Positions 14,239-21,349 of a DNA stretch of 27,735 nt are shown one piece after another. The notes under the pieces were generated by a model. The model was not told the origin of the DNA. It saw only the letters and a list, made by a program, of their open reading frames with translations, and made no database searches. The first letter of the stretch is position 1. Every line of letters begins with the position of its first letter. The position numbers were made by a program, and so were the translations under genes. Location: IMG/VR virus record IMGVR_UViG_3300047170_000073, positions 1-27,735 of that record; one strand, written 5' to 3'. The DNA is from a virus.

Positions 14239-15573
14239 TTAGGAAGCGCGCTGACGACACCAGCTTTTGCTGATCTGAACGGTAGCGGTTCCTGCCGCGG
14301 TAAAGGATCCAGTCATCTGCACATAGGCGTTACCAATAGCCGTGCCGACTGGCGTTACCACTTTGGGGGTCTTGGTTTGATAAGAATAAGCAACGGATGG
14401 GCCTTGATTGCTAACGCCGCCATTGAAATAATCGAGCCCAGCAGCGATCAAAACATTCCCCGCCGCATATGCATAAAGCTCTGTATCAAAGCCAACGAAA
14501 TTAGGCGACGCCCCAGCCAGCACATTGAAGGAAGCACCCGCCTGTATGATATTGCCGGGCTGGATATTGCCGAGCGGGGATTGATTGATTAGCTGCACAA
14601 TACCAGCGCCAGTTGCGGTAATGGCAAGCTGAAGCTCGTGACCAACTCCATTAGGCTCGGCAACGTATGTAAGCGCAACGGTCCAGCCGGTCGGCACCAA
14701 TAGGGTCCAATCCGCCGGGGCAAGACCGGTAACCGTGCCGCCTGAGATCGTGCCGCCGGTTTCATAGGTGAAAAGATTATTACCCAGGATCTGCTGATTG
14801 GGATCTTCAGAGAGCGCACAAGGCACAACGTTAAGAGGAGGCACATCCGGTAGCGCATTGATAAAAAGCTGCGCCATGTAATAGCTGCCAAGACCGTTGG
14901 GATGGAGCACATCTTGCATGCGACCAGCGAGAAAGGCAATTGTATTGCTGAGCGCGGCTGAGGGATCCCAGAGCACGGGCGTTACATCGATGTAGATGAT
15001 CTGGCCGGTCTCGGCAAGCTCACGGCATAGCTCATTATAGCGAGAACAGCCGGTAACAATAGCCGCGCTTACTCCCCCTATGCCAATTTCGGAAAGCAGG
15101 ATCGGCGTCTTGCCTGCCGCAATCAGTTGCTGGCATGCTGGGAGAATGCCGATATTGGTAACGGGCACCCCTGTTACCGTTGGCGTATAGGTGCCGCCGT
15201 TCCATGCCTGATCGGCGGTGGCGCCCGCATCGAGATCGTTAATGATGCTCCAGATCACGCAGTATTTGCTGGTTGAGGCTAAGGCCGTGGCCAAGCCTGC
15301 CGCCAGATATTGGTCGGAGCGATCTCCAGCAATACCAAGCATATTATTACATACATAGCGCTGGCCATTGAGCGCGTTAGCCATGTTGAAAAAATGCGAA
15401 TTATTCTGACTACCAAGCGGCACGTTTTGGAAATTCTGCCTGCTATCGCCGAGCAGATCAAAGCCGCGTTTTTGCGAGCCTGCCGAGATTGTATTGCCCA
15501 GCGCAGATGCAACGGCAGCGGGCATCCCGATGCTTTCAAGATAGCGGCCGTTAGGTTTTGTTAATGCCATCAT
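14239..15573 (-). CDS. SGNH/GDSL-type esterase with C-terminal carbohydrate-binding-like domain
   Basis: 444 residues, no signal peptide. Catalytic blocks are visible: LLGDSRQNFQN (Ser44 nucleophile), LGIAGDRSDQYLA (block II glycine), WSIINDLDAG (Asn112) and DVLHPNGLGS (Asp221 and His224). Residues about 255-440 are a beta-rich region (NNLFTYETGGTISGGTVTG; WTVALTYVAEPNGVGHEL) resembling a jelly-roll sugar-binding domain. In tail proteins such enzymes deacetylate surface polysaccharides at adsorption, so a receptor-binding esterase is likely. It directly follows another SGNH gene in the same direction, with 25 bases between them. Substrate unknown. Confidence 0.8.
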   Translation of the reverse strand: MMALTKPNGRYLESIGMPAAVASALGNTISAGSQKRGFDLLGDSRQNFQNVPLGSQNNSHFFNMANALNGQRYVCNNMLGIAGDRSDQYLAAGLATALASTSKYCVIWSIINDLDAGATADQAWNGGTYTPTVTGVPVTNIGILPACQQLIAAGKTPILLSEIGIGGVSAAIVTGCSRYNELCRELAETGQIIYIDVTPVLWDPSAALSNTIAFLAGRMQDVLHPNGLGSYYMAQLFINALPDVPPLNVVPCALSEDPNQQILGNNLFTYETGGTISGGTVTGLAPADWTLLVPTGWTVALTYVAEPNGVGHELQLAITATGAGIVQLINQSPLGNIQPGNIIQAGASFNVLAGASPNFVGFDTELYAYAAGNVLIAAGLDYFNGGVSNQGPSVAYSYQTKTPKVVTPVGTAIGNAYVQMTGSFTAAGTATVQISKSWCRQRAS

Positions 15574-15598
15574 AATAAATAACCTTTCTGTATTTGGA

Positions 15599-16879
15599 TT
15601 AATTCAAGAGCATGTGGCAAAGACCCTGGGCCTGATCGGCATAACCAATCGAGTTAGGGTGATCGGAATCTGAAGTCACGTAATAGCCAAGGGCTGAGGA
15701 TATCGGCTCGCTAACCCATCGAGCATTGAGATCATAAAGGGGAATGTTATCTGCTGCCGCCAGCGCCTTGGCCATCGCCAGATAGGAAGGCGTTAAGCTT
15801 GGCGAGCGCAGATCGGGTGTCCAGGTCATTAGCATTACATCTCCCGATAGCTGAGCGGCGGTGATCGCGGTTTGAAGCTCCGTCTTTACCGATGCCGCGC
15901 TATTGCCTGCTGAAAGATCATTGGGACCAAACTCGATAATGGTGAGCACCGGCGCAAGATATTCAAGCGTGACCAAAGGATCGGTGATAAAGCCTATATT
16001 GGTCATCCATTGCGCGAGCACAGCCCCGCTAACGCCGGTATTGAATATCTGCACGCTCGATACCGCCGAGTTATAGGCATCGATCCCCACCTCTGCCGCG
16101 TTATTGCCTGCCCCATTAGCGGTCCAATTAAGCGATACCATATTGGTGGCGCTTGTTGAGGAAGCGGTAGCTACCGCTGTATATAGCTGATCGGTGCCGG
16201 TTGTGCCATTGATTGCTACAGCGGTGCCGCCTGTTGCGGTAGCGGTGAAGCTGCCAAACATTCCTAAGCCAACGAAATTCCAAGATGGGTAGTAAATTTC
16301 AAAAGTGTTAATCGGATTATGATTGGGCGAGCCTGCATTCGGAGCATACACCAAAGGCGCTCCAGCCGCGCTGGCCCCTGCTGTCTCCCCACCTAACGTT
16401 GGTAAAGAGCTATATTGGATCCAGCTTCCTGCTGTAAAACGGGCATCGGTTGTGAGCCTGCTAAAAGAAACGCCGGTACCAGAGTAAAGCGGGCCGGTGC
16501 CGAGCACGCCGTTATTATTGGCTTGGATCCCATTCTGCTGAAGGCATGCCGCCAGATAATAGGTGATGTTGATTATATTGGTGCCGCCAACCCCTGACCC
16601 ACCCGCTATGGTGCTATCGCTGCCAATGATTACGCGGGGATGGATCACGCTTGCGCCGTTGCGCATCTTGGCAATGGCTGCCCTCCAATGCGGTAGCAAA
16701 ATTGCGGAAGAGGCTTCCCCTCCTGATCGTTGATAGAAAGGCAAATAGCCATTGCCATCAAGCTGGGCCACGCCTCCCGGCTGACCAAGCGCGCTCTTGG
16801 GGATCGACGGGGGAGGCACCGCTTGGGCATGCGCAGCCAAGGGGGCAAGGAGGAACAAAAAGATGAATAAAAATTTCAT
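15599..16879 (-). CDS. Secreted-type SGNH hydrolase with inserted beta domain
   Basis: 426 residues from ATG 16879. A longer frame exists but would overlap the upstream gene and bury the signal peptide. Residues 1-18 are a Sec signal (FLFIFLFLLAPLAAHA, cleavage near AHA-QA). A linker QPGGVAQLDGNGYLPF resembles phage fibre repeats. Catalytic blocks: VIIGSDSTIAGG (Ser89 candidate), IEFGPNDLSAG (Asn320) and SDSDHPNSIGY (Asp404 and His407). Between blocks, residues about 185-290 form an inserted beta domain. It probably removes acyl groups from a polysaccharide. The signal peptide implies export from the host cell, unusual for a virion part. It lies seven bases after the gene upstream. Confidence 0.8.
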   Translation of the reverse strand: MKFLFIFLFLLAPLAAHAQAVPPPSIPKSALGQPGGVAQLDGNGYLPFYQRSGGEASSAILLPHWRAAIAKMRNGASVIHPRVIIGSDSTIAGGSGVGGTNIINITYYLAACLQQNGIQANNNGVLGTGPLYSGTGVSFSRLTTDARFTAGSWIQYSSLPTLGGETAGASAAGAPLVYAPNAGSPNHNPINTFEIYYPSWNFVGLGMFGSFTATATGGTAVAINGTTGTDQLYTAVATASSTSATNMVSLNWTANGAGNNAAEVGIDAYNSAVSSVQIFNTGVSGAVLAQWMTNIGFITDPLVTLEYLAPVLTIIEFGPNDLSAGNSAASVKTELQTAITAAQLSGDVMLMTWTPDLRSPSLTPSYLAMAKALAAADNIPLYDLNARWVSEPISSALGYYVTSDSDHPNSIGYADQAQGLCHMLLN

Positions 16880-16886
16880 GGCTCGA

Positions 16887-17357
16887 TTAGCCCTCAACGA
16901 AGGATAGGGGGGTGCTGGCAACGGGAGAGATCGCATAGATCGGGCCAGCAGCGCCGGGGCCGACAAATTGATAGCCTCCGCCACCAGGGGCAAGCGGAAT
17001 GCCGCCTCCTTCTGCCACGTTTGAAGGACCAATATCAACGGTCTCAATGCCGGTCGAGCGGTTATAAATGATCAAGAGCTTGCGGGTGGCGCTATAGGGT
17101 ACAACGCTAATTGCGGTCCCTGCTGTTGCGCTGCATGGCACCGCCGCTGAATTAATAAGCGCGGTAGCAACTGGCGCAATGCCTCCCGATATGGATACAG
17201 GCAATGGGTTGCCTGTATCCACCGTCGATCCTTCAACCTCGATGCAAGATTGCAGCGCAACGCTGGCAACCGTTGAGCCTGATACGGTATCCTGCCACGC
17301 CCTAAATGTTTGGGGAGAGCCGGTGCCATCAAGCAAAGTAACCGTTATGGATGCCAT
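16887..17357 (-). CDS. Virion-associated protein of unknown function
   Basis: 156 residues, beta-rich and Gly-rich. An N-terminal ITVTLLDGTGSPQTFRAW segment is followed by VDTGNPLPVSISGG, a motif I recall from phage structural proteins, and then ATRKLLIIYNRSTGIETVDI and GGIPLAPGGGGYQFVGPGA. The second half looks like a small beta-sandwich used in adhesin-type virion proteins. It sits between a fibre-adaptor-like gene and the first SGNH gene, so a tail fibre or decoration role is likely. A perfect 13-bp hairpin lies within the sequence for the VDTGNPLPVS motif. Confidence 0.6.
   Translation of the reverse strand: MASITVTLLDGTGSPQTFRAWQDTVSGSTVASVALQSCIEVEGSTVDTGNPLPVSISGGIAPVATALINSAAVPCSATAGTAISVVPYSATRKLLIIYNRSTGIETVDIGPSNVAEGGGIPLAPGGGGYQFVGPGAAGPIYAISPVASTPLSFVEG
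17192..17221. repeat. Perfect 13-bp inverted repeat in coding sequence
   Basis: TGGATACAGGCAA and TTGCCTGTATCCA flank a four-base loop (TGGG on the plus strand). It is entirely inside the 16887-17357 gene. Confidence 0.85.
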
Positions 17358-17368
17358 TTATATTTTCC

Positions 17369-17872
17369 TTACAGGAGAGCGATATAGCCAGAATTGGAAG
17401 CCTTGTTGAATTTAAGTGCTGGCTTAGAAGAGGGAGGGGTAGGCGGCGAGGTTGCAGGAGGCATCACAAAAATAGGCGGGATGCCGAATTGATATTCAGC
17501 CGATACCTGCTGTACCAGCATCCAAATAGTGCGGCTGATGGTTCTGCCGCCATTGGTGGTTATTAAAAATAAGATTGGATAATCCTGGCAATTCACCCCA
17601 CCCGATACCTCAATCGTTAGCAGGCTCTCGCTGCTCTGCTCTTGCGCTTGGGTAATTACAAAAGCTTGTAATGATTGGGATAAGCATTGCGCCGACCAAG
17701 CATCAACCGTATCATCGATCTCAGCAAGGTATGCTGTAATATCGAGCGTAAAATCGAGCGTGTCATAGGGATCTTTTGTCGGGAAGCGTAATGTGGTGCC
17801 AGGAGGGAGCGCGAGAGGCAAAGTAACCGTGCGAGATAAGGATGGAGGAGGCGGCTTGGTTGATCCTGACAT
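17369..17872 (-). CDS. Fibre-tail adaptor-like protein, copy B
   Basis: 167 residues. After a Pro-rich start it reads RFPTKDPYDTLDFTLDITAY, LAEIDDTVDAW, and later RTIWMLVQQVSAEYQFGI. The same framework (RFP-KDP--LDF-LDIT--LAEIDDTV; RTIW-LVQ---AEY) occurs in the 19116-19757 gene, so the two are paralogues. I recall such KDP-LDY openings from phage fibre-tail adaptor proteins. It would attach a fibre or enzyme to the tail. It comes just before the 16887 gene and the first SGNH hydrolase, which may be what it anchors. The C-terminal 40 residues are Pro-rich and unique to this copy. Confidence 0.65.
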   Translation of the reverse strand: MSGSTKPPPPSLSRTVTLPLALPPGTTLRFPTKDPYDTLDFTLDITAYLAEIDDTVDAWSAQCLSQSLQAFVITQAQEQSSESLLTIEVSGGVNCQDYPILFLITTNGGRTISRTIWMLVQQVSAEYQFGIPPIFVMPPATSPPTPPSSKPALKFNKASNSGYIALL

Positions 17873-17890
17873 CTATTGATCCTAATTATT

Positions 17891-18607
17891 TTACTGCATA
17901 AATATCAAAGGTTGTCCCGCTGGCGCGGAAGCTGTAGCAGTTAAGCTACCTGAAATTGGCGTCAATAAAGTGGAACCGCTGCCTGCTAAATATAGGTACT
18001 GAATGAATATATTACCGCTTGCATTATAACCTAACACATTCACGGCGCTAACAATGCAGCGAACCGTTATAGCAGCAGAACAAATAACGGAAAGCCAGTA
18101 AATGGTATTTGGTTGCAAAGTAAAAGCAGAGCTTAATGATCCAAATATATAACCGGTTGCCGCGCCGGAAAGGCTAGAAGAAGATGCCAACAAAGAACCG
18201 CTCGGCTGATTGCCCCCGCTCCCTCCGTTGTCTCCATAAATCCCGACGCTAAAAGTTGAAGATGCAATGGCGGCAGTTACGTTTAAGCCTAGCTGGTTTA
18301 TGGTGGTAGGTTGCGAAACTACAATAGGAATAAACATTTGTCGGTTAGCGGTAACTGCTATTGATGTAGCGGAGGGACCTATAGAATTCAAAACCCTATA
18401 GTTACCAGATATAGGCGTAAGATTTGGTATGCCAGGGCCAAGGCTGGTTGTTAATCCAGTCCCGCCTTGCGCAACAGATAGCGGCGTTGTTAACCCTAAT
18501 ATCTGCGCAGCAGTAACGGTTGCAAACCGAGCGGATGGATAGGTTTGCGCCTGAGCGCTGCCGATCATTAGCGCGATCAACACTAAGAAAACTAAAAGCT
18601 TTTTCAT
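17891..18607 (-). CDS. Secreted-type fibre-like protein
   Basis: 238 residues. Residues 1-20 form a clear Sec signal peptide (two Lys, then a Leu/Ile-rich core, cleavage after AQA). Next come TPLSVAQGGTGLTTSLG, where SVAQGGTG is a hallmark of phage tail fibres, and a beta-rich body (TTINQLGLNVTAAIASSTFS followed by VGIYGDNGG; LQPNTIYWLSVICSA) that looks like a sugar- or fibre-tip domain. The combination of fibre motif and export signal is odd: a fibre assembled on the tail would stay in the cytoplasm until lysis. It may instead coat the infected cell or reach the particle after export. Confidence 0.65.
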   Translation of the reverse strand: MKKLLVFLVLIALMIGSAQAQTYPSARFATVTAAQILGLTTPLSVAQGGTGLTTSLGPGIPNLTPISGNYRVLNSIGPSATSIAVTANRQMFIPIVVSQPTTINQLGLNVTAAIASSTFSVGIYGDNGGSGGNQPSGSLLASSSSLSGAATGYIFGSLSSAFTLQPNTIYWLSVICSAAITVRCIVSAVNVLGYNASGNIFIQYLYLAGSGSTLLTPISGSLTATASAPAGQPLIFMQ

Positions 18608-18622
18608 GCGAGTGCTTTCAGG

Positions 18623-19105
18623 TTAGCTCTTGGATAAGATGCCACCGTTGTTCCAAAATTGGCCCGATGTGCCGGGGAGAGTTGTTGGCAAGCCGCTAAA
18701 CCATGAAGCATAAAGAGCGCCTAATGCTGTTGTGGTATTAGGTAACGCTGCATTGGCAGTGGTCGAGGCGGAATTAGCGGTTGAGAGCGCTGCGGAGGCA
18801 TTGGTGTTAGCTGTGCTCGCATTGCTATTAGCGGTACCGACGCTTGTGGTCAGAGTGCCCTCTGCTGCGGTAGCTCGGTTGGTCTCAACCAATATGCCTG
18901 CTGTCACAAAAGCATCGGAGGCAGCGGTACCTGTATTATCCCCGGCGCTTGCTGTTGGCACCGTTGGGGATGTAGTAAATGTTGGGCCCCCGCTGATTGT
19001 GGTTACCGTGATCGTTTGAAAGCTCGGAGAAGGCAAGCTGCTTGCCAGAGCGATCTGGGAAGCCATGATTAGCGCCGCTGCTACCGGCAAATATGATAAT
19101 TTCAT
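18623..19105 (-). CDS. Secreted-type fibre-like protein with C-terminal WNNGG motif
   Basis: 160 residues from ATG 19105, preceded by AAGGGG; the longer open frame upstream would bury the signal peptide. Residues 1-21 are a Sec signal ending ALA. Then TTISGGPTFTTSPTVPTASA followed by NTGTAASDAFVTA, a typical fibre segment, and an Ala/Ser/Asn/Thr repeat region (residues about 85-125: STANTNASAALSTANSASTT), probably a coiled or triple-stranded shaft. The end GTSGQFWNNGGILSKS closely resembles the C-terminus of the gene upstream. It is likely a short fibre or appendage; the signal peptide again suggests export. Confidence 0.65.
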   Translation of the reverse strand: MKLSYLPVAAALIMASQIALASSLPSPSFQTITVTTISGGPTFTTSPTVPTASAGDNTGTAASDAFVTAGILVETNRATAAEGTLTTSVGTANSNASTANTNASAALSTANSASTTANAALPNTTTALGALYASWFSGLPTTLPGTSGQFWNNGGILSKS

Positions 19106-19115
19106 TGGATACCCC

Positions 19116-19757
19116 TTAAGGCTGTGATATGCTAAGCACGCCGCCGTTGTTCCATAGCTGCCCAGGCTCGCTCGGCTCGCTCGTTGGTGCCTCAACCAAT
19201 ACCGCTAAGATCGCCGCCGCTAAGCCGCTCCCCTGCACTGCTTGCGCAAGTAAGCTTACCAGCACCTTCATCGTTGCCCCATCAATGCTCATTGCAACAT
19301 AATCGGTGGCAGCCGGTACTTGATCGCTTGCAGGCAACGCATTAACATCAATCTGGCCATCGGCTGGTAGAACCGTGATTGGTTTTGGAACGCTATATTC
19401 AGCTGTCTGCGTTTGCACCAATAGCCAGATTGTGCGATCTAGCAGCAAGCCGCTGCTGGTAAGCACGTAAAAAATAATTGGATAATTGACGTTCTCGGTG
19501 CCGCCTCCAATCATGGCGGTAATCACCTCAACCCCTGATTGGCTATCATAGGATATCGTGAGAGGCGTTATCGAGGCGCTAGGGGTTGAAACGGTAAAGC
19601 TCTCAACGGTATCATCGATCTCGGCAAGCCAATTAGTTATATCAAGCGAGAAATCTAGCTCATCGCCTGGATCCTTTGGCGGAAACCTAATTGTGGTGCG
19701 AGGGGGGATTATAAGCGGTAAGGCAATGGTGCGCGAGAGCGCGGGGTTAAGGGTCAT
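19116..19757 (-). CDS. Fibre-tail adaptor-like protein, copy A, with C-terminal WNNGG motif
   Basis: 213 residues. Residues 5-115 are the adaptor-like framework shared with the 17369-17872 gene: RFPPKDPGDELDFSLDITNW, LAEIDDTVESF, and RTIWLLVQTQTAEY. A linker follows, then an Ala-rich segment (LVSLLAQAVQGSGLAAAILA) and the ending PSEPGQLWNNGGVLSISQP. The C-terminus is shared in pattern with the next gene. The ATG lies one base after the gp7-like gene stops. Attachment of a fibre to the tail is inferred from similarity to phage adaptor proteins. Confidence 0.65.
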   Translation of the reverse strand: MTLNPALSRTIALPLIIPPRTTIRFPPKDPGDELDFSLDITNWLAEIDDTVESFTVSTPSASITPLTISYDSQSGVEVITAMIGGGTENVNYPIIFYVLTSSGLLLDRTIWLLVQTQTAEYSVPKPITVLPADGQIDVNALPASDQVPAATDYVAMSIDGATMKVLVSLLAQAVQGSGLAAAILAVLVEAPTSEPSEPGQLWNNGGVLSISQP

Positions 19758-19758
19758 T

Positions 19759-20511
19759 TCAATCTACCTGCACGATGGGCTCGGGCCAGCATCGGCAGTT
19801 ATAGATCCGCCCTGCATGGTAGCGCTTGCCGGGCTCAACCTCCGGCGGGTTAGCCCATTGGCAAACCCTGCCTTCCATGTGCAGATGGCTGTCTCGCTCT
19901 CTGCGATCTTTAACGCCTCGCCAGATATAGCTTGTCGAGCCAACCGCCACGGATCGAGCTTCTGTGAGTTCAGATGCGGTCCTTGCAATTTCTGTACGAG
20001 CAATAAGAGTAGCTCTGGCTTTTGTAACATCGCCGGTCTCCATTATGCGCTTGGCAAGCTCATCATGCCTGCCGCTAACGGCTAGGTTCTCGATCGTTAG
20101 CTCATGCACGCGCTTTGCCGCCTCTAGCGGTAAGCTTGTAATCAGATCGACCTGCCGAGCTAAGGCCGCTCGCAAAACCCGACCCGTCGCCTCTTTAGCG
20201 ATCTCTTGCCGGAGGGAAAGACCCATTTGCCTCGAATAGCCCTCCCAGGCAGCCGTGTCACGGCGTCCTACCTCTTTTAGGACCAAAGCTGCCGTCGCTG
20301 CTGCCCACGGCCGTAACATCTCTGCATAGCGGAAGAGCATCATGTTGAGATTGCCCATCGCAGTTGGATCCTTGAGCACATCAAAGCTATCGATCAGATG
20401 ACCGATGTGCTGGGCGATCTTGCGAAGCTTAACCGCGTACTGGCTAGATGCGCGGCGCACGCGCTCGAAAGCTAGTTTCTCGCTCGGCTTGTCTTTTATG
20501 CGTAATGCCAT
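19759..20511 (-). CDS. Phage head morphogenesis protein, SPP1 gp7 / Mu gpF-like
   Basis: 250 residues. The N-terminal two thirds is helical and basic. The C-terminal domain carries the family signature: ARTEIARTASELTEARSVAV, then YIWRGVKDRRERDSHLHMEG and a cluster with Cys and Asn (YNCRCWPEP). SPP1 gp7-like proteins bind the portal and are packaged in small number in the procapsid. It normally follows the portal; here the HNH region and a plus-strand gene stand between them. The start has no clear Shine-Dalgarno. It shares a short intergenic region with the divergent gene at 20583. Confidence 0.85.
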   Translation of the reverse strand: MALRIKDKPSEKLAFERVRRASSQYAVKLRKIAQHIGHLIDSFDVLKDPTAMGNLNMMLFRYAEMLRPWAAATAALVLKEVGRRDTAAWEGYSRQMGLSLRQEIAKEATGRVLRAALARQVDLITSLPLEAAKRVHELTIENLAVSGRHDELAKRIMETGDVTKARATLIARTEIARTASELTEARSVAVGSTSYIWRGVKDRRERDSHLHMEGRVCQWANPPEVEPGKRYHAGRIYNCRCWPEPIVQVD

Positions 20512-20522
20512 ATTTTACAATC

Positions 20523-20551
20523 TTTATGCTTGCAAGCATCGGTGGTATATC
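20523..20551 (+). promoter_or_regulatory. Promoter of the 20583 gene, overlapped by a palindrome
   Basis: TTTATG (20523-20528), 17-base spacer, TATATC (20546-20551), then an ATCAACC leader motif from 20564. The perfect 14-bp palindrome ATGCTTGCAAGCAT (20526-20539) covers part of the -35 and the spacer, a typical operator position. A related inverted repeat, TATTGC-TT-GCAATA, precedes the 23784 promoter. Confidence 0.5.
20526..20539. repeat. Perfect 14-bp palindrome, candidate operator
   Basis: ATGCTTGCAAGCAT reads identically on both strands. It lies between two divergent genes (20511 minus, 20583 plus) and could bind a dimeric regulator. Confidence 0.7.
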
Positions 20552-20582
20552 ATAAGCTAAAGCATCAACCATGAGGTGCCCC

Positions 20583-21161
20583 ATGAAGCCGCTATTTGAT
20601 CCTAACCATCCAATCGCCATCGCTGTAGCCCCTTTGCGCGCTGCTGCCATCAAAAGCGCCGAGGATTGGATCCGCGAGCGCATCAAAACCTCCACCGCCT
20701 TGCTGATCGCGCGTGATTGGGACCTCAATAAAGCCGCCCCACGGTCTGATTCTATGAAAACCAGCCGCCTTCAATATGAAAGCGCTATGGGGTTGCGCAA
20801 TTGGCTACAAAGCCTCACCCTCTCTAATGAAGAGCGCAACGGGCCTTATTATAGCCGTAACCGCAATTCGCCTGAATACCGGCAGATGGCTTACCCTAAT
20901 CATGCTGAGATAATCGAGCAGGCAAAAGAGCAGGCAGCCGCTCAATATGATGCCTTTGTCTGCAAGCTGATCAAAAAGATCGGGCCGGTCAATAGAGCGC
21001 TCCTTCAAGAGCAAGGCGTTTGGCAATACTCAATCTTGAGCGTGCGCAAGCTCGATGGCCCCCGCGTGCGCTGGGAGCATTGGAAAACGCAGCAGATCGA
21101 GAATGTCTCAGTGCTCGGCAATTATTTCCCGCAATGGCCAACGCGCCTAATGAAAAGCTAA
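20583..21161 (+). CDS. Accessory protein of unknown function
   Basis: 192 residues from ATG 20583, chosen because GAGGTG lies just upstream; an in-frame ATG four codons earlier lies before that site. It starts KPLFDPNHPIAIAVAPLRAA and has helical, Arg/Lys-rich parts with aromatic residues (MGLRNWLQSLTL; KLDGPRVRWEHWKTQQIENV). No family recognised and no membrane segment. It is transcribed against the surrounding head genes, with its own promoter and a strong hairpin directly after the stop, so it behaves like a moron. It has the same leader motif as the other plus-strand genes. Confidence 0.7.
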   Translation: MKPLFDPNHPIAIAVAPLRAAAIKSAEDWIRERIKTSTALLIARDWDLNKAAPRSDSMKTSRLQYESAMGLRNWLQSLTLSNEERNGPYYSRNRNSPEYRQMAYPNHAEIIEQAKEQAAAQYDAFVCKLIKKIGPVNRALLQEQGVWQYSILSVRKLDGPRVRWEHWKTQQIENVSVLGNYFPQWPTRLMKS

Positions 21162-21208
21162 AAAATCCCCCGCCTAGCAGCTTACCATTGAAGGGATGCT
21201 AGGCGGGG
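21160..21208 (-). terminator. Terminator for the minus-strand portal/HNH unit
   Basis: TGCTAGGCGGGG and CCCCGCCTAGCA pair perfectly over 12 bases with a 17-base loop; on the minus strand the stem is followed by GATTTTTT. On the plus strand the same stem begins a few bases after the stop of the 20583 gene but lacks a T run after it, so it may protect or partly terminate that transcript. Confidence 0.8.
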
Positions 21209-21213
21209 CAAGT

Positions 21214-21324
21214 TCAGGGAGGAAATGCTTGATGCCGGTCGCAGCCGTTTGTCCCCGCTGGCATCACTTGCGGGGCGGGATCGCCTTGAGCCCATATCAT
21301 GCAGCAAATACCGAGAAATAACAT
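21214..21324 (-). CDS. Possible 36-residue membrane-anchored peptide
   Basis: MLFLGICCMIWAQGDPAPQ opens a 36-residue frame ending at a TGA just before the terminator. Read further back without a stop, the frame adds a basic segment (YRRKRSENFKLNGFILAG), giving a classic signal-anchor layout. The only starts that would include it are GTG codons at 21384/21387 inside the previous gene. The ribosome site is weak. It may be a small exported peptide or a chance frame; listed because charge, hydrophobic core and position fit. Confidence 0.3.
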   Translation of the reverse strand: MLFLGICCMIWAQGDPAPQVMPAGTNGCDRHQAFPP

Positions 21325-21349
21325 CCCTGCTAATATGAAGCCGTTTAGC

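Noticed and set aside
21225-21338. 37-codon plus-strand frame after GGGAGGAA
   Set aside because: It has a good ribosome-site-like string, but the product is Arg/Ser-rich with no recognisable feature; the opposite frame is a slightly better candidate.
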